A stretch of 64,000 nucleotides of DNA from Porphyromonadaceae bacterium UBA7207 (GCA_002490635.1 DKUJ01000050.1:1-64000); one strand, 5' to 3'; counted from the first letter of the stretch, positions 42,866-51,921 are shown. Notes: generated by a model not told the origin, from the letters alone. Numbers and translations are program-made.

Positions 42866-43738
42866 TTAGCCTATGGTATGGTTGGCGATGAGTTCTTTGA
42901 CAAGTTCTTCGATCTGTGCGTCGTCATTGTCGAGTCGGCGGCTTTCCTTAGCAGTGAATACCACATTTTCAATGGCTTTCACTTTTGTGGGAGAACCGGG
43001 AAGACCAATCTGTGCCGGGTCGGCATCTACGAAAGCGGCGCCCCACTCTTTGATCTGCAGTTCAGGAGCGGCTTCAACGCGTGCTGCGAGATCTTCCGGC
43101 AGTTTTGCCATTTCGGAAGGAGATGCTGCATTTTTGAATTTCATTACACGGCGGGCATTGCGGGGGCGGCATTCAGCGGCGCTGCCGTTTACAGTGACTA
43201 CACAAGGCATGGGAGCCACAACGGTCTCCACACCGTTTTCGAGACGACGGCGCACGGTAATTTTTCCGTTTGCGACTTCGAGGATCTCCTCGGCATAGGT
43301 AACTTGCGGGATACCGAGTTTTTCGGCAATCTGGGGACCGACCTGCGCGGTATCGCCGTCGATAGCCTGGCGGCCGCCGAGAATGATGTCGTAGTCGCCG
43401 ATTTTTTTCACTGCTTGCGCGAGCGAGTAGGAAGTAGCCAGAGTATCGGCTCCGCCGAGAGCGCGGTCGGTGAGCACGATTCCGCTGTCGGCACCGCGAT
43501 AGATTGCTTCGCGGACGATTTCTGCGGCACGGGGCAAGCCCATGGTAAGAAGTGTGATTGTGCTTCCCGGATGGGTTTCTTTAAGGCGGAGGGCCTGCTC
43601 CAGGGCATTGAGGTCTTCTGGATTGAAGATGGCTGGAAGGGCTGCACGGTTGATGGTGCCGTCCTCCTTCATGGCATCTTTGCCTACGTTGCGGGTGTCG
43701 GGCACCTGCTTGGCAAGGACAATGATGTTCAGGCTCAT
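42866..43738 (-). CDS. etfB: Electron transfer flavoprotein beta subunit
   Basis: A 290-residue EtfB beginning MSLNIIVLAKQVPDTRNVGK. It shows AMP/FAD-site blocks VLTDRALGGADTLATSYSLA and ILGGRQAIDGDTAQVGPQIA. The Gly-rich ADT-type segment is consistent with EtfBs that bind a second FAD, as bifurcating types do, but the distinction is not clear by eye. It is first in the operon etfB-etfA-acyl-CoA dehydrogenase. Confidence 0.95.
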   Translation of the reverse strand: MSLNIIVLAKQVPDTRNVGKDAMKEDGTINRAALPAIFNPEDLNALEQALRLKETHPGSTITLLTMGLPRAAEIVREAIYRGADSGIVLTDRALGGADTLATSYSLAQAVKKIGDYDIILGGRQAIDGDTAQVGPQIAEKLGIPQVTYAEEILEVANGKITVRRRLENGVETVVAPMPCVVTVNGSAAECRPRNARRVMKFKNAASPSEMAKLPEDLAARVEAAPELQIKEWGAAFVDADPAQIGLPGSPTKVKAIENVVFTAKESRRLDNDDAQIEELVKELIANHTIG

Positions 43739-44018
43739 AGATATGTAGGTTTATTAATTTGAATCAAAATTGATTTCAGAACATTAACGCAAAAGTAGCC
43801 ATTTTCGCCCAACCGGCCAAGCGAATGCAGCCAAAGCAGGCTCCATGCGTGTTAAAAATACCTAACCGGGCGTCTGCAATTACTCCATACAAGCTTCTAA
43901 ATTAATTTTTTGCGTCTTTACCATGTATAAACCAAGCCGCGCCCCATGCAGGCTAATATAGCCGGTCAATAAATTCAAGCCCGGCTAACCTAAACTGCTG
44001 CAGGCTATGCCGGGCGCT
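43739..44018. other. Intergenic region between etfB and the flippase relic
   Basis: This stretch of 280 bases has no gene. It holds the etf promoter (43790-43821) and AT-rich sequence. Short inverted repeats (for example GGCTA/TAGCC near 43951-43963, and GCCCGGC at 43979-43985 with GCCGGGC at 44009-44015) may be an old terminator of the flippase operon. Confidence 0.5.
43790..43821 (-). promoter_or_regulatory. Promoter of etfB-etfA-acyl-CoA dehydrogenase
   Basis: On the minus strand CTTG (43821-43818), 20 bases, then TACTTTTG (43797-43790). The ATG of etfB is at 43738. Confidence 0.65.
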
Positions 44019-44386
44019 TCAAAATCTTGGAACAGATTGCAAGATAATATGCAGGCCGCACAAGCTCACATACACCAACCAAAACAAATCCGCCACAAGC
44101 GGAGACCTAAAAAGAAGGAAAGCCCGAACACAAGCCCCATTGCACTATTGAATACAAACGTAGTGCTATAGTCATCGCCTGTAGGATTCGATTTATGGAT
44201 AAGACCGTCCGACATACCGCAGCTTGATATGTCGTAGGCCACAGCCGTGAATATGGCAATCATTGCCAGAAGGCCGAAATCGGCCGTAGTGAGCATGCGC
44301 GTAAGAACAATGTTACCCCCGAAACTCAGAAGGGCAACTGTAATACGCTCAATCAACGACCATTTATAGACATTGCGGTTCCCCAT
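44019..44386 (-). pseudogene. Truncated, frameshifted Wzx-type polysaccharide flippase relic
   Basis: The start MGNRNVYKWSLIERITVALL and TTADFGLLAMIAIFTAVAYD are typical of the amino end of O-antigen/lipopolysaccharide flippases (about 480 residues). The frame breaks after FGLSFFLG: in that frame it meets a stop at 44066 (106 codons), while the next frame continues SPLVADLFWLVY, as a functional flippase would. That second frame stops at 44019-44021, so about three quarters of the gene is lost. No other polysaccharide gene is adjacent. It looks like the last piece of a deleted exopolysaccharide locus. Confidence 0.7.
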
Positions 44387-44743
44387 AGCTTAAACTTATA
44401 TTAACAACAAGAAAAGCCGTCCATTATTATATAATACCCTTATTCTCGGCACCACACAACGATTCCATAGCGTTGTGGAATCATCGGGCGAACCATCGCA
44501 AAACAACCTGGAAAGAAAATAATGAAATTCGGTTTAATTTTTTCATTAAAATTTGTCGGACTTATTGGATTATTATTAACTTTGCAAAATAGAAATGTCA
44601 TCAACACCGACAAACTGAACCTATGGTCCTCTCCCCATAATAGGATGGACATATTGAAAAGTAGTAACAATAAACCATTCTGCCCGCGAAGGTGGGTTTA
44701 GAGTATTAAAAAGTTGTGCCCGACACGAATTAGGGATAAAAAA
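44387..44743. other. Intergenic region carrying a strong promoter
   Basis: About 357 bases, AT-rich, without a convincing gene; a 76-codon minus-strand frame here has no family features. It contains a short inverted repeat near 44454-44475 and the plus-strand promoter at 44552-44584. The leader of the next gene is about 150 bases long. Confidence 0.55.
44552..44584 (+). promoter_or_regulatory. Consensus promoter for the 44.7-kb lipoprotein gene
   Basis: TTTG (44552-44555), 21 bases, then TAACTTTG (44577-44584), one of the best matches in the window. Confidence 0.8.
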
Positions 44744-45298
44744 ATGAAGGCCAAACTTCTGCTTTTTGCTGCCTTTGGCGCACTCCTGCTGGCTCTTGGA
44801 AGCTGTAGCGATGATTCCAAGACCAACTACTCTATCAAACAGCTCCGCCTCGACGCAACGGATCTAAACAACGAGTGCACAGCCCGTTCCTCTGAAAACC
44901 CCGCCCGTACGGATGCTTCTTTCCTGAAACTCGACGAACAGGGCGAACCCGTACTTAATGAAGACGGGCAGGAAGAAAAAGTTAAGGTAAAGAAATACAC
45001 CAACGAGCTCATCGTCCGCGAAGGCGACAATGTGAAAGTTACTTTCACTCCCGGCCAGCTTGTCAACAAATGCACACTCACCACTCCCGACGGCCAGACT
45101 GTAGAACTCAACACCGAGAACCCCTCTCTTGAGTGGACTGTTCCCGCCGGATTCAAAGACGGCTCCGAATTCTTCGGAACATACGTGTATGAAGACGAGG
45201 ACAACATCTACACCTACACCGGCAAAATAGTGATCTGGCGACTCACCTACCCCCGCCATGATCCGGAAGTCGACGACCCCGACAAAGTCGAAGAATAA
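44744..45298 (+). CDS. Small lipoprotein of unknown function
   Basis: A 184-residue lipoprotein: MKAKLLLFAAFGALLLALGS, then lipid Cys (CSDDSKTNYSIKQ). The body has KKYTNELIVREGDNVKVTF and an Ig-like TLTTPDGQTVELNTENPSLE, suggesting a beta-sandwich such as those of surface-exposed Bacteroidales lipoproteins. The final part is acidic with Pro and Asp repeats. There is no named family. ATG 44744 is preferred over 44714 because it starts the signal peptide. Confidence 0.75.
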   Translation: MKAKLLLFAAFGALLLALGSCSDDSKTNYSIKQLRLDATDLNNECTARSSENPARTDASFLKLDEQGEPVLNEDGQEEKVKVKKYTNELIVREGDNVKVTFTPGQLVNKCTLTTPDGQTVELNTENPSLEWTVPAGFKDGSEFFGTYVYEDEDNIYTYTGKIVIWRLTYPRHDPEVDDPDKVEE

Positions 45299-45327
45299 TA
45301 GTCTACGAAAAAAAATATCACTCTCCG

Positions 45328-45362
45328 AAAATTGCAGCCCGACCAGGACTGCAATTTTTTTT
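45328..45362 (+). terminator. Terminator after the lipoprotein gene
   Basis: AAAATTGCAG (45328-45337) and CTGCAATTTT (45349-45358) form the stem, followed by a continued T run to 45362. Confidence 0.92.
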
Positions 45363-45406
45363 GCGACACTTCAGACTTTGTCGATTCGCAACCCATAAAA
45401 TTTATT

Positions 45407-45414
45407 TAACTTTG
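45407..45414 (+). promoter_or_regulatory. Promoter -7 box of glnS and the TPR gene
   Basis: TAACTTTG fits TAnnTTTG, 32 bases before the glnS ATG. A TTTG at 45377-45380 is 26 bases upstream, longer than usual. Confidence 0.55.
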
Positions 45415-45445
45415 CATTTTAAACAACAGCAACAACATCACCATT

Positions 45446-47152
45446 ATGGCAGACAATACCGCACAGGAAGATACCAAGGCTAGAAGCATGAATTTCGTGG
45501 AAGAAGAGGTGTGGAACGACCTTCAGGCCGGACGCAACGGAGGACGGATAAATACACGTTTTCCACCGGAACCCAACGGATACCTCCACATCGGCCATGC
45601 GAAAGCGATCTGCATGGATTTCGGCATCGCAGAACGCTTTGGAGGCACTTGCAACCTGCGTTTCGACGACACAAATCCAGTGAAAGAGGACGTGGAATAC
45701 GTCGACTCCATCCGCGACGACATCCATTGGCTCGGTTTCGACTGGGGCGACCGTGAATACTATGCCTCCGACTACTTCCCCCAGCTGTTCGACCTCGCTG
45801 TAAGGCTCATAAAAGAAGGCAAAGCCTACGTGGACGACCAGACCAGCGAACAGATTGCAGCTCAGAAAGGCACTCCGACGCAACCCGGCACCGACAGTCC
45901 CTACCGCAGCCGCACGCCGGAGGAAAACCTCGACCTTTTCCAGCGCATGAACGCCGGCGAATTCGAGGAAGGAAGCCGCGTGTTGCGCGCGAAAATCGAC
46001 ATGTCTTCGCCGAACATGCATTTCCGCGACCCCATAATGTACCGTATCATAAAAACGCCCCACCACCGCACCGGCACAACATGGAAAGTATATCCCATGT
46101 ATGACTTCGCCCACGGACAAAGCGACTACTTCGAGGGCGTTACACACTCGATATGCACACTGGAGTTTGTCGTGCACCGCCCGCTGTACGATTATTTCGT
46201 CGACGAACTCGCCGACAGCAGCTACCGCCCGCGCCAGATCGAGTTCAACCGCCTCAACCTCACATACACTGTAATGAGCAAACGCAAGCTCCTGCAGCTG
46301 GTCAAGGAAGGTCTTGTAGCCGGTTGGGACGACCCCCGTATGCCTACAATCTCCGGCATGCGCCGTCGCGGCTACACGCCACGCAGCATCCGTAACTTCA
46401 TCGATACAATCGGATACACCAAATACGAAGCCCTTAACAGCGTAAGCCTGCTCGAACATGCCGTCCGCGACGATCTCAACCGCGTGGCAACCCGCGGCAT
46501 GGCCGTTCTCAATCCCCTCAAGGTGGTGATAACCAACTATCCCGAAGGCCAGGTAGAAGAGGTCGAGATGGAAAACAACCCGGAAGATTCCAACGCAGGA
46601 ACACACAAAATGCCGTTCAGCCGCGAGATATACATCGAACGCGACGACTTCATGGAAAATCCTCCGAAAAAATTCTTCCGTCTTGCACCGGGAGGAGAAG
46701 TCCGTCTCAAGAGTGCCTATATCATACGCTGCGAGAATGTGGTCAAGGACCAGCAGGGCAACATCACCGAGCTCCACTGCACCTACGACCCCGAAACACG
46801 CAGCGGACTGCCCGGAGCATCCCGCAAGGTCAAGGGCACACTACACTGGGTGAGCGCCGGACATGCCGTCGACGCACAGGTGAGACTCTACGACCGTCTG
46901 TTCAACGTGGAGAACCCGGCAGCGGAGACAGAACGCGACTTCCGCGAACTGCTCAATCCCGACTCGCTCAAAGTGGTGGAGCATGTGAAAGTGGAACCGT
47001 TCATCGCCTCACAGGCAGCACAAGGAACAAAATTCCAGTTCCAGCGAATCGGATATTTCACTCCCGACGCCGATTCCACTGAGGAAAATCTTGTTTTCAA
47101 CCGCACTATAGCCCTGAAAGATACCTGGGAAAAAGTACAGAAAAACAGTTGA
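45446..47152 (+). CDS. glnS: Glutaminyl-tRNA synthetase
   Basis: A 568-residue class I synthetase. The HIGH-type motif is in PEPNGYLHIGHAKA and the KMSKS-like VMSKRKLLQLV follows. Catalytic ACB and anticodon-binding beta-barrel regions span the rest (YPEGQVEEVEMEN and FEIDR-like strands). It charges tRNA-Gln directly, so this organism need not use the Glu-tRNA(Gln) amidotransferase for that step. The next gene's ATG begins immediately after the stop. Confidence 0.95.
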   Translation: MADNTAQEDTKARSMNFVEEEVWNDLQAGRNGGRINTRFPPEPNGYLHIGHAKAICMDFGIAERFGGTCNLRFDDTNPVKEDVEYVDSIRDDIHWLGFDWGDREYYASDYFPQLFDLAVRLIKEGKAYVDDQTSEQIAAQKGTPTQPGTDSPYRSRTPEENLDLFQRMNAGEFEEGSRVLRAKIDMSSPNMHFRDPIMYRIIKTPHHRTGTTWKVYPMYDFAHGQSDYFEGVTHSICTLEFVVHRPLYDYFVDELADSSYRPRQIEFNRLNLTYTVMSKRKLLQLVKEGLVAGWDDPRMPTISGMRRRGYTPRSIRNFIDTIGYTKYEALNSVSLLEHAVRDDLNRVATRGMAVLNPLKVVITNYPEGQVEEVEMENNPEDSNAGTHKMPFSREIYIERDDFMENPPKKFFRLAPGGEVRLKSAYIIRCENVVKDQQGNITELHCTYDPETRSGLPGASRKVKGTLHWVSAGHAVDAQVRLYDRLFNVENPAAETERDFRELLNPDSLKVVEHVKVEPFIASQAAQGTKFQFQRIGYFTPDADSTEENLVFNRTIALKDTWEKVQKNS

Positions 47153-48613
47153 ATGAGCTATAACTCCAACGATGGCGTTTCCCGCGACGACCTTTACCGG
47201 CGCTTCCGCGAATCACTCAGCAAACCTATTACCGAGAGATTTTTCGACGAAGACGAGCTGGTGGATATTTTCGACTACGCCGGAGACATCGACGACGCAT
47301 ATGCGAGGGTGGAGGTGCTGTGCTGTGGCGCACGCCTCTACCCCGAAAGTCTTGCTCTTGCCGACAGACGCGCCCTGCTATACCTCGACGAGGACGACAG
47401 CGATGCCATGGCCAAGGCATACCTGGCCGACAACCCGACCATCTCGACGGCACTAACCGACATAGTACGCCTCGAAGTGAACCGCCCCGAGCCAGACAAG
47501 GCTGTGGCGGCACTCGAATTCCTGCTCAGCCAGTACGACCTGCTCTCCGACGAGGAGACCATAAGGCTCGTCGACCTGGCCATCGACATGGATATGTATC
47601 CATGGCTGCTGGACAACCTCGATATCCTGCGCGCCAAGACTTCATTCCTGCCATCGCTGCTTTATGAAATACTCAACGAAGCCGACAGCCGCGATGACTT
47701 CGCCACCGGCATACGCCTCGCCGACGAACTCATAGAACTCGAGCCGTTCGCCGTGAGCTACTGGGGTGCTCTTTTCAAGGCTCATGCCCGCGCGGGCCAC
47801 ACCGAAGAGGCCCGCAGTGCATTCGACTATGCGAAAGCGCTCACCGCCGACGACCACAATGCAGCACTCTGGCTCTGCGACGCAGTGGTACGCCACGCGC
47901 CTTATCTTGCCTCGGATGCAATACCTATGATAAAGGCGATGGTGGATGACGAACCCGACAACTTCGAGTTCGTCGACTACCTCTGCGGCCTGACCATGCA
48001 TGCCGGACGACCTCAGGAAGGCGTCGACATAGTAAAGGCATATCTCGACAGGAACCCCGACGATTTCCATGCCCTCCGCCGCCTTCTGTTCACCAACGCC
48101 GACGGCTGCGCTCCTTATGTCGAAGCATATTACGCCCTGCATCCCGAAGGATTCGATGAGGACACGCTCGACGAAATAGTGAACACTCTGTTGCTCAACA
48201 ACGCCATGCGTTCGCTCGCAGCCTTTCTGGAAATGAGTTCCGCCCGCGGCCTGCTGACAGTGAGCCACACCTGCGCCCTGATAGAAGCGTATTTTGCAGG
48301 AGCCAAGTTCACAATGGCCGCCAGAGCAGCCGACTCGCTGCGCGACTTCACTCCACTGGTTGAGATTCCGCTCAAGGGAGCTGCCGCAGCCGCAGCGGCC
48401 GTGATAAGCTATATGAAAACCGGCCAGGAAAGCAAGGCAAAAAATGTAGTGAACGCCACTCGCCGCCAGTTCGAGGCCACGATGGATATCGCACCCATGC
48501 CTGTCCGCATGGTGCTGCGCAGCGCCCTTGCAACCTTCGACGCCGTAGAACGCCATCCTGCCTCCGACACTCTGTTCTGGCAATATCACGACCCATACCG
48601 CTACGGTCGATAG
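47153..48613 (+). CDS. TPR-repeat protein of unknown function
   Basis: A 486-residue soluble, helix-rich protein with tetratricopeptide-like repeats (for example AYARVEVLCCGARLYPESL, YWGALFKAHARAGHTEEA and DIVKAYLDRNPDDFHALRR). There is no signal peptide or enzyme motif. It has a highly acidic amino half. ATG 47153 abuts the glnS stop with no gap, so it is probably translated with it. It is likely a scaffold or co-chaperone; the partner is unknown. Confidence 0.78.
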   Translation: MSYNSNDGVSRDDLYRRFRESLSKPITERFFDEDELVDIFDYAGDIDDAYARVEVLCCGARLYPESLALADRRALLYLDEDDSDAMAKAYLADNPTISTALTDIVRLEVNRPEPDKAVAALEFLLSQYDLLSDEETIRLVDLAIDMDMYPWLLDNLDILRAKTSFLPSLLYEILNEADSRDDFATGIRLADELIELEPFAVSYWGALFKAHARAGHTEEARSAFDYAKALTADDHNAALWLCDAVVRHAPYLASDAIPMIKAMVDDEPDNFEFVDYLCGLTMHAGRPQEGVDIVKAYLDRNPDDFHALRRLLFTNADGCAPYVEAYYALHPEGFDEDTLDEIVNTLLLNNAMRSLAAFLEMSSARGLLTVSHTCALIEAYFAGAKFTMAARAADSLRDFTPLVEIPLKGAAAAAAAVISYMKTGQESKAKNVVNATRRQFEATMDIAPMPVRMVLRSALATFDAVERHPASDTLFWQYHDPYRYGR

Positions 48614-48716
48614 CCTACACAACGAACGCTCAACAAATTAAACCGTCCGGTAGCGAGGGCGCGATTCTCATGAGGCCGGAATATGTTGTAAAACATTTTT
48701 CTTTTTCACGGTTTTT

Positions 48717-48748
48717 TTTGTTCAATATAGAAAATGCAGCTAACTTAG
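48717..48748 (+). promoter_or_regulatory. Promoter of the small HTH-like gene
   Basis: TTTG (48717-48720), 20 bases, then TAACTTAG (48741-48748), one base from consensus. Confidence 0.65.
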
Positions 48749-48797
48749 AGGCATAAAACAACACTCCATTAAGTTTCACCCTACAAACTGATACGAT

Positions 48798-49055
48798 ATG
48801 ACCAAGACCATCACCTTCAACGAGCTTCGGAGTCTTAAAGACCGCCTTCCCGACGGCTCGATGCACAAGATCGCAGACAGGTTGAACACCACGGTACAAA
48901 CTGTTCGTAACTACTTCGGTGGCAGCAACTACGACTTCGGCAAGAACTGTGGTGTACATATAGAGCCCGGACCCGATGGTGGAATCGTGGTTCTCGACGA
49001 CAGCACTATCTACGACATGGCCGTGGAAATTCTCCAGAGCCAGGAAAACGAATAA
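48798..49055 (+). CDS. Small putative DNA-binding protein
   Basis: An 85-residue protein. Residues 4-40 (ITFNELRSLKDRLPDGSMHK, then IADRLNTTVQTVRNYFGG) have the form of a helix-turn-helix, with the recognition-like helix TVQTVRNYF. The rest, IEPGPDGGIVVLDDSTI, is a short beta/acidic tail. It matches a highly conserved small family in Bacteroidales annotated only as DNA-binding. It has its own promoter and terminator, so it is probably highly and singly transcribed. The targets are unknown. Confidence 0.75.
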   Translation: MTKTITFNELRSLKDRLPDGSMHKIADRLNTTVQTVRNYFGGSNYDFGKNCGVHIEPGPDGGIVVLDDSTIYDMAVEILQSQENE

Positions 49056-49105
49056 CACACTTTCCTGACAAGGGCTGTCGGCTTCCGTACAGACGACCCT
49101 ACACG

Positions 49106-49141
49106 GGGACGCGGCCTCCCGGACCGCGTCCCTTGTCTTTT
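49106..49141 (+). terminator. Terminator of the small HTH-like gene
   Basis: GGGACGCGG (49106-49114) pairs with CCGCGTCCC (49124-49132), followed by TTGTCTTTT. An alternative TTG start for the next gene at 49133 lies in this run and is rejected. Confidence 0.88.
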
Positions 49142-49153
49142 CTCCCCAGAAGT

Positions 49154-50254
49154 ATGCCACGACTGATTACTCTTGCCATCCACACCTACGACAAAGCCAT
49201 CGCGCTTCGCAATCTCCTCGAAGCCGAGGGCATAAATGTGGAACTGCACAACGTCAACCTTGAAGTTCCAGGGCTGTCGTCGGGTGTTCGTGTGAGAATC
49301 CCCGAGATAGATTTGCCTCTGGCTCTCAGAATCGTGGAAAACAAGGAACTGTTCTCTGGCGAAACCGGAAGCCAGCACGCCGTGATTGTGCCCGTGGACT
49401 TCAGCGAGCTTTCCTTCAAGGCCGTGGCTGTGGCCGCAGAGCTTGCCGCACGCAGCAAGGCACTCCTTCACATACTCTACAGCTACATCGACCCCTACAT
49501 AGCCTCCAACATACAGCTTACCGACAGTTTCAGCTACGATGTCGGCGGCCCGAAAGCAAGGGCCATGATGGAGAGCAACAGCGAGAGACTGATGGCCAAC
49601 TTCGCCGAACGGGTACGCAACGCCATGAAGGCCGGCGCCATGACTCCGGTGAAATATATCACCAAAGTAGTGGAAGGCGTCCCCGAAGACGCCATTGTGG
49701 ACTACGGACGCCAGATTATGCCCTCACTCATAGTAATGGGCACACGAGGCGCGCAGAAAAAGGAAAAGGAGATGATCGGCAGCATCACCGCCGAGGTGCT
49801 CGACGAAGGGCGCTTCACAGTGCTTACCGTGCCCGAGCCGGTAGCGGTGAGCACATCGCTGCACCCACGCAACATCCTTTTCTTCAGCAACCTCGACCAG
49901 GACGACATTCTGGCAATCGATGCCATGTACCGGCTGTTCGGCGGCAAAGGCGTCAAAGTGACCATAATGCATGTTCCCGGACGCCGCCGGTTTTCCGACT
50001 CGGGCACCGGCAAAGCACTGGCCAAACTCAGCGACTACTGCCGCGACAACTTCACCGACTACCACTTCGTCAGCGTGCCGGTAAGCCGCGACGATTGCGA
50101 ACAGGCTTTCGCAGCAATGCAGGCCGGAGAAAACTTCGACCTCATTGTGTCGCCCAACCGGCGCCGCAACGCCTTCAGCCGCCTGTTCAATCCAGGCCTT
50201 GCCCACAAGATAATTTTCCAGACCGACGTGCCGATGCTGGTAATCCCCGTGTAA
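49154..50254 (+). CDS. DUF2007-tandem universal stress protein fusion
   Basis: A 366-residue cytoplasmic protein. Residues 1-75 (LITLAIHTYDKAIALRNLLE and RVRIPEIDLPLALRIVENKE) resemble the DUF2007 'signal transducing' domain. Residues 82-225 form a UspA domain (VIVPVDFSELSFKAVAVAAE and SLIVMGTRGAQKKEKEMIGS with TAEVL). A second, diverged UspA-like half (235-366) ends SRLFNPGLAHKIIFQTDVPM. Usp proteins bind ATP and help stress survival; the role of the fused domain is unknown. ATG 49154 avoids the terminator. It lies 62 bases before iorA, possibly on the same message. Confidence 0.85.
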   Translation: MPRLITLAIHTYDKAIALRNLLEAEGINVELHNVNLEVPGLSSGVRVRIPEIDLPLALRIVENKELFSGETGSQHAVIVPVDFSELSFKAVAVAAELAARSKALLHILYSYIDPYIASNIQLTDSFSYDVGGPKARAMMESNSERLMANFAERVRNAMKAGAMTPVKYITKVVEGVPEDAIVDYGRQIMPSLIVMGTRGAQKKEKEMIGSITAEVLDEGRFTVLTVPEPVAVSTSLHPRNILFFSNLDQDDILAIDAMYRLFGGKGVKVTIMHVPGRRRFSDSGTGKALAKLSDYCRDNFTDYHFVSVPVSRDDCEQAFAAMQAGENFDLIVSPNRRRNAFSRLFNPGLAHKIIFQTDVPMLVIPV

Positions 50255-50315
50255 CCATTATTCTGACCGAATTACAATAACCGAAAAACACACCATAAGC
50301 CCCATAAACCTTACC

Positions 50316-51911
50316 ATGAAACAACGAATCCTCCTGTTGGGCGACGAAGCATTCGCTCTGGGTGCCATCAACGCCGGACTATCCGGCGCCTATGCGTACC
50401 CCGGCACACCGTCGACCGAAATCCTCGAGTTCGTGCAGCAGAATCCGGTGGCAAAGGAACGCAACATCCACTCCCACTGGTCTTCCAATGAAAAAACAGC
50501 TGTAGAAGAAGCCCTGGGCATGTCGTTCTGCGGCAAGCGCGCCATCGCCGCAATGAAACATGTAGGGCTGAACGTAGCTGCCGACCCCTTCGTGAACTCT
50601 GCGATGACCGGGGCCAACGGCGGGCTCATAGTAGTAGCCGCCGACGACCCTTCCATGCACTCTTCGCAAAACGAGCAGGACAGCCGTTTCTACGGCGCAT
50701 TCGCCATGCTGCCGGTGCTCGAACCCGCCGACCAGCAGGAAGCCTACGATATGGCTGCCTATGGCTTTGAACTGTCCGAAAAGAGCGGTCTGCCGGTGCT
50801 GCTGCGCCTGGTCACACGCCTTTCGCACTCACGGGCAGTCGTGGAAATAGACACCGAAGCCAGACCGGAATGCGAAATCCACTACCCCCAGAAAAAGAAA
50901 CAGTGGGTGCTCATGCCCGTAAATTCCAAGCGACGCTATCCCGAGCTGATCGAAACCTACGGAAATCTGGCCGAAGTATCCGCAGAATCGCCTTTCAACC
51001 GCCTCATCGACGGCCCCGACAAAAGCATCGGCATAATAGCGTCGGGCATCGCGTACAACTATGTGATGGAAGCATTCGGAGGCAAGTGCCCATACCCGGT
51101 GCTGAAAATCGCACAATACCCCCTGCCCGACAGACTCATTGCCGCACTTGCCGCGGAATGCAGCTCCATAATGGTTGTAGAGGAAGGCCAGCCGGTCATC
51201 GAGCAACATCTGCGCGGCCTCCATACCCCTGCCAAAGCCATCATAGGCAAGCTCTCAGGCAACCTGCCCCGGACAGGCGAACTCAATGTCGACAGTGTAC
51301 GCGCCGCATTCGGCATCGAATCCCAGGCAGGCGACTCCGTTCCCGAACTTGTGGTTCCCCGGCCGCCGGCATTATGCCAGGGATGCGGACACCGCGACGT
51401 GTATCATGCTCTCAACAATGCCCTCTCGAATTATCCATCGCCCAAAGTGTTCGGCGACATAGGATGCTATACACTGGGATATCTGGCACCGTTCAGCGCC
51501 ATCGACACCGTGGTGGACATGGGAGCTTCCATCACCATGGCAAAGGGTGCCGCCGACGCCGGCCAGCACCCTTCGGTGGCCATCATAGGCGACTCCACAT
51601 TCACACACAGCGGAATGACAGGTCTGCTCGACGCCATCAACGAAGACAGTCCGATAACCGTTATCATTTCCGACAATCTCACCACCGGCATGACCGGCGG
51701 CCAGGATAGTCAGGGCACAGGAAAACTGCGCGAGATATGCCTCGGTCTGGGAGCCGATCCCGACCATGTGCACACCATCGATTCCCTGCCCAAGAACGTA
51801 GGGCAGATGGAGGAACTGTTCCGCCGCGAAATAGACCATAAAGGTCTGTCGGTAATAATATCCGTCCGCGAGTGCATCCAGACCGCCCGTCGCCATGTCA
51901 AAACAAAATAG
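50316..51911 (+). CDS. iorA: Indolepyruvate:ferredoxin oxidoreductase alpha subunit
   Basis: A 531-residue thiamine-diphosphate enzyme. The pyrimidine-binding domain (AYPGTPSTEILEFVQQNP) is near the amino end. A later ALCQGCGHRDVYHALNNAL leads into the TPP domain with GDIGCYTLGYLAPF and IGDSTFTHSGMTGLLDAINE. It oxidises aryl 2-oxo acids (indolepyruvate, phenylpyruvate, 4-hydroxyphenylpyruvate) with CoA to aryl-acetyl-CoA, reducing ferredoxin. The usual C-terminal 2[4Fe-4S] domain of archaeal IorA is absent, which is common in Bacteroidota. It starts the iorA-iorB-aminotransferase-CoA transferase run. Confidence 0.92.
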   Translation: MKQRILLLGDEAFALGAINAGLSGAYAYPGTPSTEILEFVQQNPVAKERNIHSHWSSNEKTAVEEALGMSFCGKRAIAAMKHVGLNVAADPFVNSAMTGANGGLIVVAADDPSMHSSQNEQDSRFYGAFAMLPVLEPADQQEAYDMAAYGFELSEKSGLPVLLRLVTRLSHSRAVVEIDTEARPECEIHYPQKKKQWVLMPVNSKRRYPELIETYGNLAEVSAESPFNRLIDGPDKSIGIIASGIAYNYVMEAFGGKCPYPVLKIAQYPLPDRLIAALAAECSSIMVVEEGQPVIEQHLRGLHTPAKAIIGKLSGNLPRTGELNVDSVRAAFGIESQAGDSVPELVVPRPPALCQGCGHRDVYHALNNALSNYPSPKVFGDIGCYTLGYLAPFSAIDTVVDMGASITMAKGAADAGQHPSVAIIGDSTFTHSGMTGLLDAINEDSPITVIISDNLTTGMTGGQDSQGTGKLREICLGLGADPDHVHTIDSLPKNVGQMEELFRREIDHKGLSVIISVRECIQTARRHVKTK

Positions 51912-51921
51912 CGCCAACAAC

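Noticed and set aside
44440..44670. A 76-codon minus-strand frame in the AT-rich gap
   Set aside because: No family resemblance, and it covers a near-perfect plus-strand promoter.
50316..51911. IorA called truncated because the C-terminal ferredoxin domain is absent
   Set aside because: Many Bacteroidota IorA proteins end at this point, so it looks like a family variant rather than a broken gene.
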